From Gammaproteobacteria bacterium (GTDB taxonomy: Bacteria; Pseudomonadota; Gammaproteobacteria; Arenicellales; Poriferihabitantaceae), in NCBI GenBank assembly GCA_030432755.1, contig JAUILZ010000030.1, positions 1 through 38,982 on the forward strand: a stretch of 38,982 nt of DNA, written 5' to 3'. The position numbers and the translations under genes are program-made. Shown one piece after another: positions 17,235 to 25,914 of the stretch (the first letter of the stretch is position 1; the number at the start of each line of letters is the position of its first letter). The notes beneath the pieces were generated by a model, which had not been told where the DNA came from, did no database searches, and was given only the letters and a program-made list of their open reading frames with translations.

Positions 17235-17879
17235 ATGCGCGTACTGATCATTGACGACCACCCGCTGTTCCGCAAGGGCGCGCGCCAGCTGTTCGAGATG
17301 GATTCGCGTTTTACCGTGGTGGGCGAAGCCGACAACGGTGAAACGGGTATCGCCGAGGCCGCGCGCCTGGCGCCTGATCTCGTGTTGCTGGACCTCAACA
17401 TGAAGCCCGTAACCGGCATCGACGTGTTACGCCGGATCAAGGAGGACAACGCGGACGCCATGGTGGTCATGCTCACTGTCTCCGATCACGGCGAGGATAT
17501 CGCCCGCGCCATCCAGCTTGGCGCCGATGGCTACCTGCTGAAGGACATGGAACCGGAAGACCTGCTGGAGAAGCTCGGCCAGGTCACCCAGGGACAAATC
17601 GTGATGGACGACAGCGTGGCAAACCTGCTCGCCAACCTCTGGAAAAAGGGGGAACAGCCACTACTGCCGGAAGACGCCAACCTGACAGAGCGGGAAAGCG
17701 AGACCCTGTCGCTGCTCGCGGAGGGACTGAACAACAAGCGCATCGCCCAACGGCTGGATATTTCCGACGGCACGGTCAAGGTACATATCAAGAATATCCT
17801 GCGCAAGCTCAAGGTGCGTTCGCGTCTCGAGGCCGCCGTCTGGGCGATCAATAACGGCTTTGCCGGCGGACGCTCGTGA
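17235..17879 (+). CDS. NarL/FixJ family response regulator
   Basis: A 214-residue two-domain regulator. The receiver domain (1-120) has the acidic pair DD at residues 7-8, the phospho-acceptor Asp53 (LLDLNMKP) and the lysine in YLLKDMEP. The LuxR-type helix-turn-helix spans about 148-205 (LTERESETLSLLAEGLNNKRIAQRLDISDGTVKVHIKNIL). It lies 3 bp after the kinase gene, so the two form a cognate pair. A dyad ahead of the downstream transporter operon is a plausible target, though this is inference. Confidence 0.95.
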   Translation: MRVLIIDDHPLFRKGARQLFEMDSRFTVVGEADNGETGIAEAARLAPDLVLLDLNMKPVTGIDVLRRIKEDNADAMVVMLTVSDHGEDIARAIQLGADGYLLKDMEPEDLLEKLGQVTQGQIVMDDSVANLLANLWKKGEQPLLPEDANLTERESETLSLLAEGLNNKRIAQRLDISDGTVKVHIKNILRKLKVRSRLEAAVWAINNGFAGGRS

Positions 17880-17907
17880 GTCACGGAAGCACTGAATCGG
17901 GGAGCCG

Positions 17908-19248
17908 ATGGTCCGCATCGTCCCGCTGAACGAACCCGCAGAATATTCCGCCGGGACGAGCGCCGGATCCGGCGGCAGCGAAGGCCTGCTCCACGCCCTG
18001 CCCGCGGTAGTCCTGCAATGCGCGGCGGACGGCCGTATCCTGTTCGTCAGCGACAACTGGCGGGCGCTGACGGGGCGCGACGCCGGGGAGAGCCGGGGCC
18101 GTAACCTTCTCGAGTTCATCCACCCGGAAGATCACAGCCTGGTCGAAGAGCACTTTGCCGCGGTACTGCCCGTGGGACAGGTGAACCAGACCTTGCGCCA
18201 TGTTACCCCCGATGGCCGCACCGGATGGGTGCTGCTTGACCTGCACGAGTCGCGCCTCGACGATGGCAGTGGAGGTTATGTCGGCCTGGTTACCGATATC
18301 ACCGACCGTGTTGGACGCGAAGCCTCGCTCCTTGCCCAGCACCGCACTCTCAGCGGCATCCTCGACGACCTGCCGGGGATGGTTTTTCGCTGCCGCAACG
18401 ATCCCGACTGGACCATGGAGTATGTCAGTGGCGGCAGCCTTGCGCTGACCGGCTACCGACCCGGCGAAATCATCAACAACCGCCGCCTCTCGTACGGCAG
18501 CCTCATCGTTGCCGAAGATCGTGACAGGGTCTGGAACGGCGTGCAGATGGCGATTCACGAACGCCGGGGATACGACCTCGACTACCGGATCGAAACGGAG
18601 AGCGGTGCAGTCCGCGATGTCTGGGAGCGCGGCAAGGGAATCTATTCGCCCGGTAACGATCTGCTTGGACTCGAGGGATTTATCACCGACATCACCCGCT
18701 ACCGGCAGCGCTTTCACCCATTGAAACCCGCTGATCTGTATCTGGAGCGCGGTGGTGCGATTACCCGCGTGCTGCTGGAGGATCGCCTCCGCCACCGGTT
18801 GCGGAGACTTCGACGCGATCGCGCGATGGATAACCGGGGCGCTGGATTCGGCGTGGTCTGTCTTTACTTTGACAACCTCGGCAAGCAACTGGAAGGCGCG
18901 GATGACCGGTTGCATGCGCGCATACTGGATGCACTGGTCCAGCGCACGTCCTCGCTCTGCAGCCCCGCGGACAGCATCCATATCGACGTGACCGGGCAGA
19001 TCCTTATGCTGCTGGACGAGATTCCTGACCGAGACTCCATGGAAAGCCTCGCCGGGTCTCTCCAGGCGGCGTATTTCGACGCCCTGGAAGTCGATGGCCT
19101 GCAGATCCTGCTGACCCTGAGTATCGGCGCGGCGTACTGCGACGATCCCGAGGCGGGCGAGAACGCGATTTCCAGCGCCGAAGAGACCATGCGCCAGCTA
19201 CGCGAAACCGGAGGCAATCACTGGCGGGTTTCCCGCTGCGAACAGTAG
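17908..19248 (+). CDS. PAS-PAS protein with degenerate GGDEF domain
   Basis: A 446-residue cytosolic signalling protein. PAS 1 is at about 25-130 (VVLQCAADGRILFVSDNWRALTG...VGLVTDITDR), PAS 2 at about 140-265 (MEYVSGGSLALTGYRPGEI...LEGFITDITRYRQRF). From about 285 it looks like a GGDEF fold: LLEDRLRHRLRR..., FGVVCLYFDNLGKQL, then a motif region reading IDVTGQILMLLDE where GGDEF would stand, and LLTLSIGAAYC near the end. The active-site residues are gone, so it should not make cyclic-di-GMP; it may sense or bind a ligand instead. It lies 28 bp after the response regulator and probably acts with it. Confidence 0.8.
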   Translation: MVRIVPLNEPAEYSAGTSAGSGGSEGLLHALPAVVLQCAADGRILFVSDNWRALTGRDAGESRGRNLLEFIHPEDHSLVEEHFAAVLPVGQVNQTLRHVTPDGRTGWVLLDLHESRLDDGSGGYVGLVTDITDRVGREASLLAQHRTLSGILDDLPGMVFRCRNDPDWTMEYVSGGSLALTGYRPGEIINNRRLSYGSLIVAEDRDRVWNGVQMAIHERRGYDLDYRIETESGAVRDVWERGKGIYSPGNDLLGLEGFITDITRYRQRFHPLKPADLYLERGGAITRVLLEDRLRHRLRRLRRDRAMDNRGAGFGVVCLYFDNLGKQLEGADDRLHARILDALVQRTSSLCSPADSIHIDVTGQILMLLDEIPDRDSMESLAGSLQAAYFDALEVDGLQILLTLSIGAAYCDDPEAGENAISSAEETMRQLRETGGNHWRVSRCEQ

Positions 19249-19356
19249 TGACACCAACAGAATGCCCGATAAGCTCCTGAATCGTCTACGTGTTTTCCTT
19301 TCTATCCCCTTGATCCCGTAGTTAGCCTGCCATTCTGCCGCCGAGACCGGCCGGAC

Positions 19357-19380
19357 TACGACTTTTTAGGTATGCCCTAA
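19357..19380. promoter_or_regulatory. Candidate response-regulator site upstream of the Liv-type transporter
   Basis: TTAGG-TATGC-CCTAA (19366-19380) is a perfect 5-bp dyad. Overlapping it, TACGACT-TT-TTAGGTA (19357-19372) resembles the 7-2-7 NarL layout, imperfectly in the left half. It lies 165 bp before the binding-protein start. The rest of the 296-bp gap 19249-19544 shows only weak -10-like AT stretches near 19455-19475. Confidence 0.4.
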
Positions 19381-19544
19381 GCACTATTGTCGCTCCCGGC
19401 CGCCCTGTTCACCATGAAGCCGCCGGGAAGTTCGAATTTCCCCGGTATTGCGGATAAGATTCTCTCTAAAATAAAACCCGAAAGCCGGCGCTACGGTGAC
19501 CGGCCAAATTCCTCACTCGAACACACCAACCGAGGTTTAACGAC

Positions 19545-20825
19545 ATGGTCTCCAAACTAAAACGATCCGATCGACGCCAGTTCCTCAAGCGCGCTGCTAC
19601 CGGCGCAGGCGCCGTCACCACCGCCAGCCTGTTTCCCCACGTCGCCTTCTCCGCGAACAAGACACTCACCGTGGGGATGAACATTCCCATGACCGGCGAC
19701 TACGCGCCCTGGGGCCTGCCCGGCCTCTATGGCTGCGAGATCATCGCCAACAACATCAACGCCGCGGGTGGGATCGAGATCGGCGGCGAAACCTACGACA
19801 TCAACGTCGCCTCCTACGACCATGGCTACGACACCGAGAAGGCGATCCAGGGCTTCAAGAAACTGGCGTTGGAAGACGAGGCGAAGATGGTGATGATGCT
19901 TGGTGGCTCCACCGTAGCTGCCTGCCTGCCCTGGGCCATGCGGCGCAAGGTACTCACTACCACCCTGCTGCCGAGCGATATCACTCCGGACTCGGAGTAC
20001 CTCATCGCCACCTGCGAGTCCCATCCTCTCTACAACGTCACCGGCGTGGAATGGATGGCGAAGACCTTCCCCGACGTGAAGACCGCGGCCATCGTCACCA
20101 ACAACGATGCCGAGTACGGCCTCCAGTCCGCGGCCACCTACAAGGCCGCCTTCGAGGTCGCCGGTATCGAGGTGGTGGACACCAACCTCCATGGTTTCGA
20201 CGTCACCGACTTCGCCCCCATCGTCAGTTCCATCCTCGCGAAGAACCCGGACTGCGTCTGCATGGCGACCTCGTTCTACGTCACGCCGATCATGGAGCAG
20301 CTCTTTCACCAGGGCTACCAGGGCAAGATCATCTCCTGCACCCTGGACTACTACCAGGAGATCATCGCCAAGACGAGCGAGGAATTCGTCAATGGCACGA
20401 TCTACCAGTTCCCGGACTTTGATGACCCCGCGCTGACCGAGGAAGGCGTCACCTTCCCGGATCCCGCCGGCTTCGACGCCGCGTTCCGCAAGGACCATCC
20501 GAATGATTGGTCCGCGGTGGCCTGGGAGTATCCGGCGATCCTGCTGAACTGGATCGAGAATGCAAAGGCCGCCGGCAGCGTCGAGACCGAGGACGTGATG
20601 GCGGCAATGAAAGGCAACCAGCAGCAGTTCGTCTTCGGCGGCGGCAACTGGTGGGGCAGCCAGCTCTGGGGTCTCGACAACGCGCTCATCGGCCGCTGGC
20701 CGGTGGTGGTAATCGAAAACGGCCGCGCCCGCATCCAGGAATATGGCGACGTCGCCGCCTGGCTCGCGGCCAACAAGGACGTGCTCGTCAAGCACATGCA
20801 GGAACTCGGGCTGCGCACGGTATAG
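19545..20825 (+). CDS. Liv/amide-type ABC transporter binding protein, Tat-exported
   Basis: A 426-residue type 1 periplasmic binding protein of the hydrophobic/branched amino-acid and amide family. The N-terminus has a twin-arginine motif SDRRQFLKRA followed by a hydrophobic stretch ending FPHVAFSA, so it is probably exported folded by Tat. The mature protein begins KTLTVGMNIPMTGDYAPWG and contains INAAGGIEIGGETYDI, typical of the family. The ligand is unknown; such proteins bind amino acids, amides, urea or aromatic acids. GAGG lies 9 nt before the ATG. A strong terminator follows the gene, which should make this protein more abundant than the rest of the transporter. Confidence 0.9.
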   Translation: MVSKLKRSDRRQFLKRAATGAGAVTTASLFPHVAFSANKTLTVGMNIPMTGDYAPWGLPGLYGCEIIANNINAAGGIEIGGETYDINVASYDHGYDTEKAIQGFKKLALEDEAKMVMMLGGSTVAACLPWAMRRKVLTTTLLPSDITPDSEYLIATCESHPLYNVTGVEWMAKTFPDVKTAAIVTNNDAEYGLQSAATYKAAFEVAGIEVVDTNLHGFDVTDFAPIVSSILAKNPDCVCMATSFYVTPIMEQLFHQGYQGKIISCTLDYYQEIIAKTSEEFVNGTIYQFPDFDDPALTEEGVTFPDPAGFDAAFRKDHPNDWSAVAWEYPAILLNWIENAKAAGSVETEDVMAAMKGNQQQFVFGGGNWWGSQLWGLDNALIGRWPVVVIENGRARIQEYGDVAAWLAANKDVLVKHMQELGLRTV

Positions 20826-20844
20826 ATAACGCGCAGCGGATCAG

Positions 20845-20871
20845 GGGGAGAACCACGGTTCTCCCCTTTTT
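20845..20871 (+). terminator. Intrinsic terminator after the binding-protein gene
   Basis: A 9-bp perfect stem GGGGAGAAC / GTTCTCCCC with a 4-nt loop, followed by TTTTT (20867-20871). It lies 19 bp after the stop and 28 bp before the permease start, so downstream genes depend on read-through or an internal start. Confidence 0.88.
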
Positions 20872-20898
20872 CTCGACCACCCGGCAGGCATCCCGAAC

Positions 20899-21768
20899 GT
20901 GGAACTCCTGATCCAGTCCATCGTCAACGGTTTTATCCAGAGCGGTTTCTACGCCCTGGCCGCCGTGGGCCTGGTGCTGATCTTCGGTGTCATGGGGGTG
21001 GTGAACTTCGCCCATGGTGAACTCGTCATGGTGGGCGCCTACACCGTGTGGCTGCTGCATGCGCAGTACGGGGTACCGTTCCTGCCCACGATACTGATCG
21101 CCATACTCCTCGTCACCGCCATCGGTGCGTTGATGGAGCAATTCCTGTTCCGGCCGATGCGCGGCGATCCGCTGGGCGGACTGATCTGTTCCATCGGCGT
21201 GCTCTTCATCCTCCAGGTCGTGGCCACCGTGGTGGGTGGCGACGGCCCGTCCAAGCAGGTACCGCCGCCCTACGAGGGCACCCTGGTGTTATGGGATTTC
21301 CTCCGCGTACCCTACCAGCGCCTGTTTGCCATCGGCGTGGCCATCGCCGCGCTCGGACTGCTCTGGTATTTCCTCACCCGCACCCGGCTCGGCTGGGCGC
21401 TGCGCGCGGTGTCCCAGGACCGCGAGGCCGCCTCTCTGCAGGGCATCAACAGCAATCGCATCTCGATGATCGCGATCTGCGTTGGCGCCGCCATGGCGGG
21501 ACTGGCGGGGGCGCTGATGGCGCCGCTCACCAACATCAACCCCCACATGGGGCACAACGTGATCATCACCGCGTTCATCGTCACCATCGTTGGCGGGGTG
21601 GGAAGCCTGTCCGGGGCGGTGATCGCCTCGGTGCTCTACGCCCTGTTCCATACCTTCGTCACCACCTATTTCAACGGCACGGTGGCGACGATCTCGGGCC
21701 TCCTCATCATGGTGCTGGTTCTCATTATCCGTCCCACGGGAATCATGGGCCACCGGGTAAGCGAATAG
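20899..21768 (+). CDS. livH: Branched-chain amino acid-type ABC transporter permease, LivH family
   Basis: A 289-residue inner-membrane permease with about eight hydrophobic segments. Family motifs: GFYALAAVGLVLIFGVMGVVNFAHGELVMVGAY near residue 15 and the cytoplasmic loop RAVSQDREAASLQGINSNRI near 170, plus GGVGSLSGAVIASVLYAL. The start is GTG at 20899. It is followed 4 bp later by the LivM-type gene. The substrate follows the binding protein and is unknown; the symbol marks the family only. Confidence 0.92.
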   Translation: MELLIQSIVNGFIQSGFYALAAVGLVLIFGVMGVVNFAHGELVMVGAYTVWLLHAQYGVPFLPTILIAILLVTAIGALMEQFLFRPMRGDPLGGLICSIGVLFILQVVATVVGGDGPSKQVPPPYEGTLVLWDFLRVPYQRLFAIGVAIAALGLLWYFLTRTRLGWALRAVSQDREAASLQGINSNRISMIAICVGAAMAGLAGALMAPLTNINPHMGHNVIITAFIVTIVGGVGSLSGAVIASVLYALFHTFVTTYFNGTVATISGLLIMVLVLIIRPTGIMGHRVSE

Positions 21769-21772
21769 CCTG

Positions 21773-22735
21773 ATGAACCGTTCCGCCCTCACCCATTTCG
21801 CCGGTATCGTGATCGTGCTGGTGATACTCGCGGTACTGCCGCATTTCCTGCGCTACCACCACCAGGACTTTCTCATCTTCCTGGTGATCAACATCCTCGT
21901 GGTGTCGAGCTATCGCCTGGTCACGCTCACCGGTGAATGGTCGCTGATCCACGCGGTAATGATGGGTGTCGGCGCCTACGGGAGCGCGATCCTGTCGAAG
22001 CAGTTCAACGTGTCGTTCTGGCTCAGCATGCCACTGGCGGGGGTGGTCGCGGGCAGCGTGGCGGCGCTTCTCTGCTATCCCCTGTTCCGCATGACACAGT
22101 TCTACTTCCTTATCGGCTCCTTCGCCGCGGGGGAGGCTATCCGTCTGTCCTGGATCCATTTCATCAAACCCTTCGGCGGCACCAGCGGTGTGAGCGGCAT
22201 CCCGTCGCCGGAACTGGGGAACATAGACTTCCTCGAACCGATCCCCTACTTCTACCTGGTGCTGATCATCGTCACCCTGTGCCTGTTTCTGCTTTACCGG
22301 GTGGAGAAATCGCGCGTCGGCCTGACCCTGCACGCGGTGCACTGGAAGGCGCCACTGGCGGAATCGGTAGGGGTCAACACCTGGAACTACCGCTCGCTGG
22401 CCTTCATCACCGGCTCGGTGTTCGTCGGCATCGCCGGCGCGCTCAAGGTGCACTACATCGGCACCGTGACGCCGAAGCAGTTCGACATCGGATTCATGGT
22501 CTTCATCCTGATCTGGGTGATCGTCGGCGGCTACAGGACATTCTACGGCGCCATCATCGGCGCCATCGTCCTGTCGATCCTGGACGAGGCCTTCCGCGAA
22601 TTCGATGAACTCCGGCCCGCGATCTACGGCGCGATCCTGGTGTTCGCCATCCTGTTCCTGCCCGCCGGGCTGGAAAGCCTGCCGCAACGACTGCGGGAGA
22701 AATTCGGCAGGAGCGGGGCGAAGGAGGCCGGTTGA
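21773..22735 (+). CDS. livM: Branched-chain amino acid-type ABC transporter permease, LivM family
   Basis: A 320-residue permease partner of the preceding gene. LivM features: LTGEWSLIHAVMMGVGAYGSAIL near residue 50, the coupling loop HAVHWKAPLAESVGVNTWNYRSLAFITGSVFVGIAGAL near 190, and a C-terminal VGGYRTFYGAIIGAIVLSILDE. The usual N-terminal phrase is LTGxxSLGHA; here it is LTGEWSLIHA, a small deviation. Its TGA stop overlaps the next ATG (TGATG), showing translational coupling. Confidence 0.92.
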   Translation: MNRSALTHFAGIVIVLVILAVLPHFLRYHHQDFLIFLVINILVVSSYRLVTLTGEWSLIHAVMMGVGAYGSAILSKQFNVSFWLSMPLAGVVAGSVAALLCYPLFRMTQFYFLIGSFAAGEAIRLSWIHFIKPFGGTSGVSGIPSPELGNIDFLEPIPYFYLVLIIVTLCLFLLYRVEKSRVGLTLHAVHWKAPLAESVGVNTWNYRSLAFITGSVFVGIAGALKVHYIGTVTPKQFDIGFMVFILIWVIVGGYRTFYGAIIGAIVLSILDEAFREFDELRPAIYGAILVFAILFLPAGLESLPQRLREKFGRSGAKEAG

Positions 22736-23493
22736 TGGCGATCCTCGAGGTACGCAACCTGACCAAGCAGTTCGGTGGCCTCACCGCGCTCAACGACGTC
22801 AGCTTCAGCGTCGAACCAGGCGAGATCCACGGTCTCATCGGCCCCAACGGCGCCGGCAAGAGCACGATGTTCAAGAACATCGCGGGCTTCTACGCCCCCA
22901 CCAGCGGCGAGATCCGGTTCGACGGCCGCGACATCACCGGCCTGAAGCCATCGCGGATCTCCCACGAGGGCATCGTGCGCACGTTCCAGGAGACCACGTT
23001 GTTCCAGGAACTCAGCGTGTTCGACAACGTCCTGGTGGGCACGCACAACCGTTCCCGCACAGATATCTTTTCCGCGATCCTCGGCCTCGACCGGCAGAAG
23101 CAGCGCGAAGCCGAGGACTCGGCAATCGAGGTGATGGAATTCATGGGCCTAGCGGACCGCCGCGACCAGCTCGCCGCGGAACTCCCACTCGGTTCCCAGC
23201 GCGCGCTGGCCATCGCCATCGCCCTGGTGTCGAAGCCGCGGTTGATGCTGATGGACGAGCCCTTCGCCGGCATGAACCCCGAGGAGACCGGCCACATGAT
23301 GGACCTCACCCGCAGGGTGCGCGAATCCGGCGTCACCATCGTGCTCGTGGAACACGACATGAAAGCCGTGATGGGACTCTGTGACCGGCTCACCGTGCTC
23401 AACTTCGGCACCCTGCTGGCGCGCGGCAGCCCGGAGGAAGTGCGTAACAACCCGGACGTCATCAGCGCCTACCTCGGGGGGAGCCACGCGTGA
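22735..23493 (+). CDS. livG: Branched-chain amino acid-type ABC transporter ATPase, LivG family
   Basis: A 252-residue ATPase. Walker A GPNGAGKSTMFKN near residue 36, the LivG-type segment GIVRTFQETTLFQELSVFDNVLVGTH near 82, Walker B LMLMDEPFAGMNPEE near 174, and switch LVEHDMKAVM near 205. The ABC signature is altered: AAELPLGSQRALAIAIAL instead of LSGGQ-QR, a variant also common in LivG proteins (LPYGxQR). The ATG at 22735, overlapping the livM stop, is chosen over a TTG one codon upstream. Confidence 0.93.
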   Translation: MAILEVRNLTKQFGGLTALNDVSFSVEPGEIHGLIGPNGAGKSTMFKNIAGFYAPTSGEIRFDGRDITGLKPSRISHEGIVRTFQETTLFQELSVFDNVLVGTHNRSRTDIFSAILGLDRQKQREAEDSAIEVMEFMGLADRRDQLAAELPLGSQRALAIAIALVSKPRLMLMDEPFAGMNPEETGHMMDLTRRVRESGVTIVLVEHDMKAVMGLCDRLTVLNFGTLLARGSPEEVRNNPDVISAYLGGSHA

Positions 23494-24197
23494 AGCTCAG
23501 CGTGGACAACCTGCGGGTCAACTACCACAACGTGGCCGCCCTCAAGGGAATCAGCTTCGAGGTGCCGGACGGCGCCTTCGTCACCCTGATCGGCTCCAAC
23601 GGCGCCGGCAAGAGCACCACCCTGCGCGCCATCTCCGGCCTGGTAAAGCCCGGCAGTGGAGAGATCCGCCTCGACGACCAGCGCATCGACACCATCGGCG
23701 CGGACCGTATCCTCAAGCTCGGCATCGCCCACGTGCCCGAGGGGCGGCGCATCTTCAAGGACCTCACTGTGGAGGAGAACCTCCGCCTCGGCGCCTATAT
23801 CTACAGGGATACCGATCGCATCGAATCGGATCTGAAGGAAATCTTCCGGCGCTTTCCCCGGTTGCAGGAACGCCGGGAACAACATGCAAGAACCCTGAGC
23901 GGCGGCGAACAGCAGATGCTCTCCATCGGCCGCGCGCTGATGGCAAGGCCAAAGATTCTCCTCCTCGACGAACCCTCCCTCGGCCTTGCGCCCATCATCG
24001 TCCAGGAGATCGGCGGCATCCTGCGCGAGATCAACGCGCAGGGCGTCACCGTGATCCTGGTGGAACAGAACGCCGACCTCGCGCTACAACTCGCCGACCA
24101 CGGCTACGTGCTGGAAACCGGGGTGATCAGCATGGAAGACGAGGCGAGGCGGCTTGCCAACAATGAGCACGTGAAGAAGGCGTACCTGGGCATCTAG
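23490..24197 (+). CDS. livF: Branched-chain amino acid-type ABC transporter ATPase, LivF family
   Basis: A 235-residue ATPase, the partner of LivG. Walker A GSNGAGKSTTLRA near residue 33, LivF segment GIAHVPEGRRIFKDLTVEENLRLGAY near 77, signature LSGGEQQMLSIGRALM near 133 and Walker B ILLLDEPSLGLAP near 154. The start is GTG at 23490, overlapping the livG stop by 4 bp (GTGA). It ends the five-gene transporter and is convergent with the benE-like gene 30 bp away. Confidence 0.93.
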   Translation: MKLSVDNLRVNYHNVAALKGISFEVPDGAFVTLIGSNGAGKSTTLRAISGLVKPGSGEIRLDDQRIDTIGADRILKLGIAHVPEGRRIFKDLTVEENLRLGAYIYRDTDRIESDLKEIFRRFPRLQERREQHARTLSGGEQQMLSIGRALMARPKILLLDEPSLGLAPIIVQEIGGILREINAQGVTVILVEQNADLALQLADHGYVLETGVISMEDEARRLANNEHVKKAYLGI

Positions 24198-24227
24198 TTC
24201 CACCATATACCCGGTTCGGGAAAAAGG

Positions 24228-25382
24228 TCACTGGTCCTTTCCACGAGCGCCGAATGCCATCGCCACCCCGCCGGCCACCAGCCCCCAGAACGCCGACCCG
24301 ACGCCGAACAGGCTCACGCCCGACAGCGTCACCAGGAAGGTAATCAGCGCCGGTTCGCGCCACCTGTCTTCCCCCATGGCCTGCCTCAGCGCCGTGGTGA
24401 TGGTGCCGAGGAGGGCGATGCCTGCGATGGCGAGGACCAGTTCCCGGGGAAAGGCGATGAACAGCGCGGTGATGGTGGCGCCGAAGATGCCGGCCAGCAG
24501 GTAGAAAATACCCGCGGCGACGCCGGCGAGGTAGCGGCGGTCCGGATCAGGATCGGCGTCTGGGCCGGCGCAGATGGCGGCGGTGATGGCGGCGAGGTTA
24601 TAGGCGTAGCCGCCGAAGGGGGCGAACACGAGGGTGGTGAGGCCGGTGGCGGTGAGGAGCGGGGAGACCGGGACGCGGCCGTAGCCGAAGGTGCGCAGCA
24701 CCGCCACGCCCGGGATGTTCTGCGACGCCATGGTGACGAGGAACAGTGGTATGCCCGCGCCGAGGATGACCTGGAGGTCGAACCGGGGCGAGGTGAACAC
24801 CGGCCGCGTGATCGCCAGGGAAACGGTTTCGAAGCGGAACAGGCCGAGAAACACGGCGATGGCGATGCCGATGGCGAACACCGCGATCACCACGTAGCGC
24901 GCCGTCCAGCGCTTGATGACGAGGTACGCGAGGAACATGGCGCCCACCAGCGCGAACTCGGATTCCATGGCGATAAACACGTCCATGCCGAAGCGGGCGA
25001 GCACCCCGGCGAGCAACGCCGCGGCGATCTGTAGCGGCACCTTGTCCATCACGCGCTCGAACCAGCCGGTGACCCCGGAAAGGAAGATCAGCGCGCCGCA
25101 GACGAGGAACGCGCCCACCGCGGCGCTCATGTCGACACCCGCGAGCGCCGTTACCAGCACCGCGGCGCCCGGCGTAGACCAGGCAGTGATGATGGGCGCG
25201 CGATAGCGCAGAGACAGGCCGATGCAGGTGATACCCATGCCGACACCAAGGACGCCCATCCACGATCCGATCATGGCGGCGTCGGCGCCCGCGGCCTCCG
25301 CGGCCTGGAAGACGATGGCGGCGGAACTGGTGTAGCCCACCAGGATGGCGATGAATCCCGCGGCGATGGCGCTGAGGGGCAT
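24228..25382 (-). CDS. benE: BenE-family benzoate/H+ symporter-like membrane protein
   Basis: A 384-residue protein with about 11-12 hydrophobic segments of the BenE family (proton-coupled aromatic acid uptake in Acinetobacter). Seen: SSAAIVFQAAEAAGAD near residue 20, APIITAWSTPGAAVL near 62, a central VTMASQNIPGVAVLRTFGYGRVPVSPLLTATGLTTLVFAPFGGYAYNLAAITAAICAG, and the C-terminal SGVSLFGVGSAFWGLVAGGVA. No benzoate catabolic gene lies in the window, so the actual substrate is open. It lies 82 bp after the DUF1801 gene on the same strand. Confidence 0.88.
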   Translation of the reverse strand: MPLSAIAAGFIAILVGYTSSAAIVFQAAEAAGADAAMIGSWMGVLGVGMGITCIGLSLRYRAPIITAWSTPGAAVLVTALAGVDMSAAVGAFLVCGALIFLSGVTGWFERVMDKVPLQIAAALLAGVLARFGMDVFIAMESEFALVGAMFLAYLVIKRWTARYVVIAVFAIGIAIAVFLGLFRFETVSLAITRPVFTSPRFDLQVILGAGIPLFLVTMASQNIPGVAVLRTFGYGRVPVSPLLTATGLTTLVFAPFGGYAYNLAAITAAICAGPDADPDPDRRYLAGVAAGIFYLLAGIFGATITALFIAFPRELVLAIAGIALLGTITTALRQAMGEDRWREPALITFLVTLSGVSLFGVGSAFWGLVAGGVAMAFGARGKDQ

Positions 25383-25464
25383 GGATCGATTGGATTCCTG
25401 TTGTCGGCGGCCGATCTTACCCGTATTTGCGGTGGCCAGCTTCGGGCTTACACAGGGCGGTGGT

Positions 25465-25854
25465 TTACTTCAGTCGCACCAGCTTCCCCTTGCGCCGAAC
25501 GAGATTCCGGTAGTCCCACTGGATATCGCGGGCCTCCGCGAGCCAGGCCGCGAGTTGTGCCTCGTCGACATCCGTCACCGAGGTATAGCGCTTCTCTGCC
25601 GCCTTGAAGCTGCCTTCCACGGAGAGGCCTTCCGATTGGAAAGACTGGCCGCTCCAGAACAACAGGCGAACGCAGTGTTTCAGTATCTTGTATCCGACGA
25701 CGGGATTGTCGTCGAAGAACCAGACCGGGTGGGCATGCCAGACCCTGTTATCGGCGTCGGGCAGGTTGCGGTCAATCTCCTTCGCGAGGAGATCACAGAT
25801 CTTTCGATCGCCCGGTTCCTGGGCCTGGTTGTACGCTCTGGTATCGGGATGCAT
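25465..25854 (-). CDS. DUF1801-type small protein
   Basis: A 129-residue cytosolic protein. The phrases VWHAHPVWFFDDNPVVGYKILKHCVRLLFWSGQSF, EGSFKAAEKRYTSV and ARDIQWDYRNLVRRKGKL are typical of the DUF1801 (YdhG-like) family, which has no established biochemical function. The start MHPDTRAYNQ at 25854 is chosen because AGGAG lies 8 nt upstream; an in-frame extension to 25911 is less likely. It follows tdm by 60 bp on the same strand and may be carried on its transcript. Confidence 0.82.
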   Translation of the reverse strand: MHPDTRAYNQAQEPGDRKICDLLAKEIDRNLPDADNRVWHAHPVWFFDDNPVVGYKILKHCVRLLFWSGQSFQSEGLSVEGSFKAAEKRYTSVTDVDEAQLAAWLAEARDIQWDYRNLVRRKGKLVRLK

Positions 25855-25914
25855 GGCGCCCGCTCCTGGCGATGTTGATAGCCCCGGAGAGTATCCGCGG
25901 ACCTTCCGCAACCA

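Noticed and set aside
19557..20795. 412-residue minus-strand frame over the Liv-type binding protein
   Set aside because: The opposite frame has a Tat signal and a full binding-protein sequence; the antisense frame has no features.
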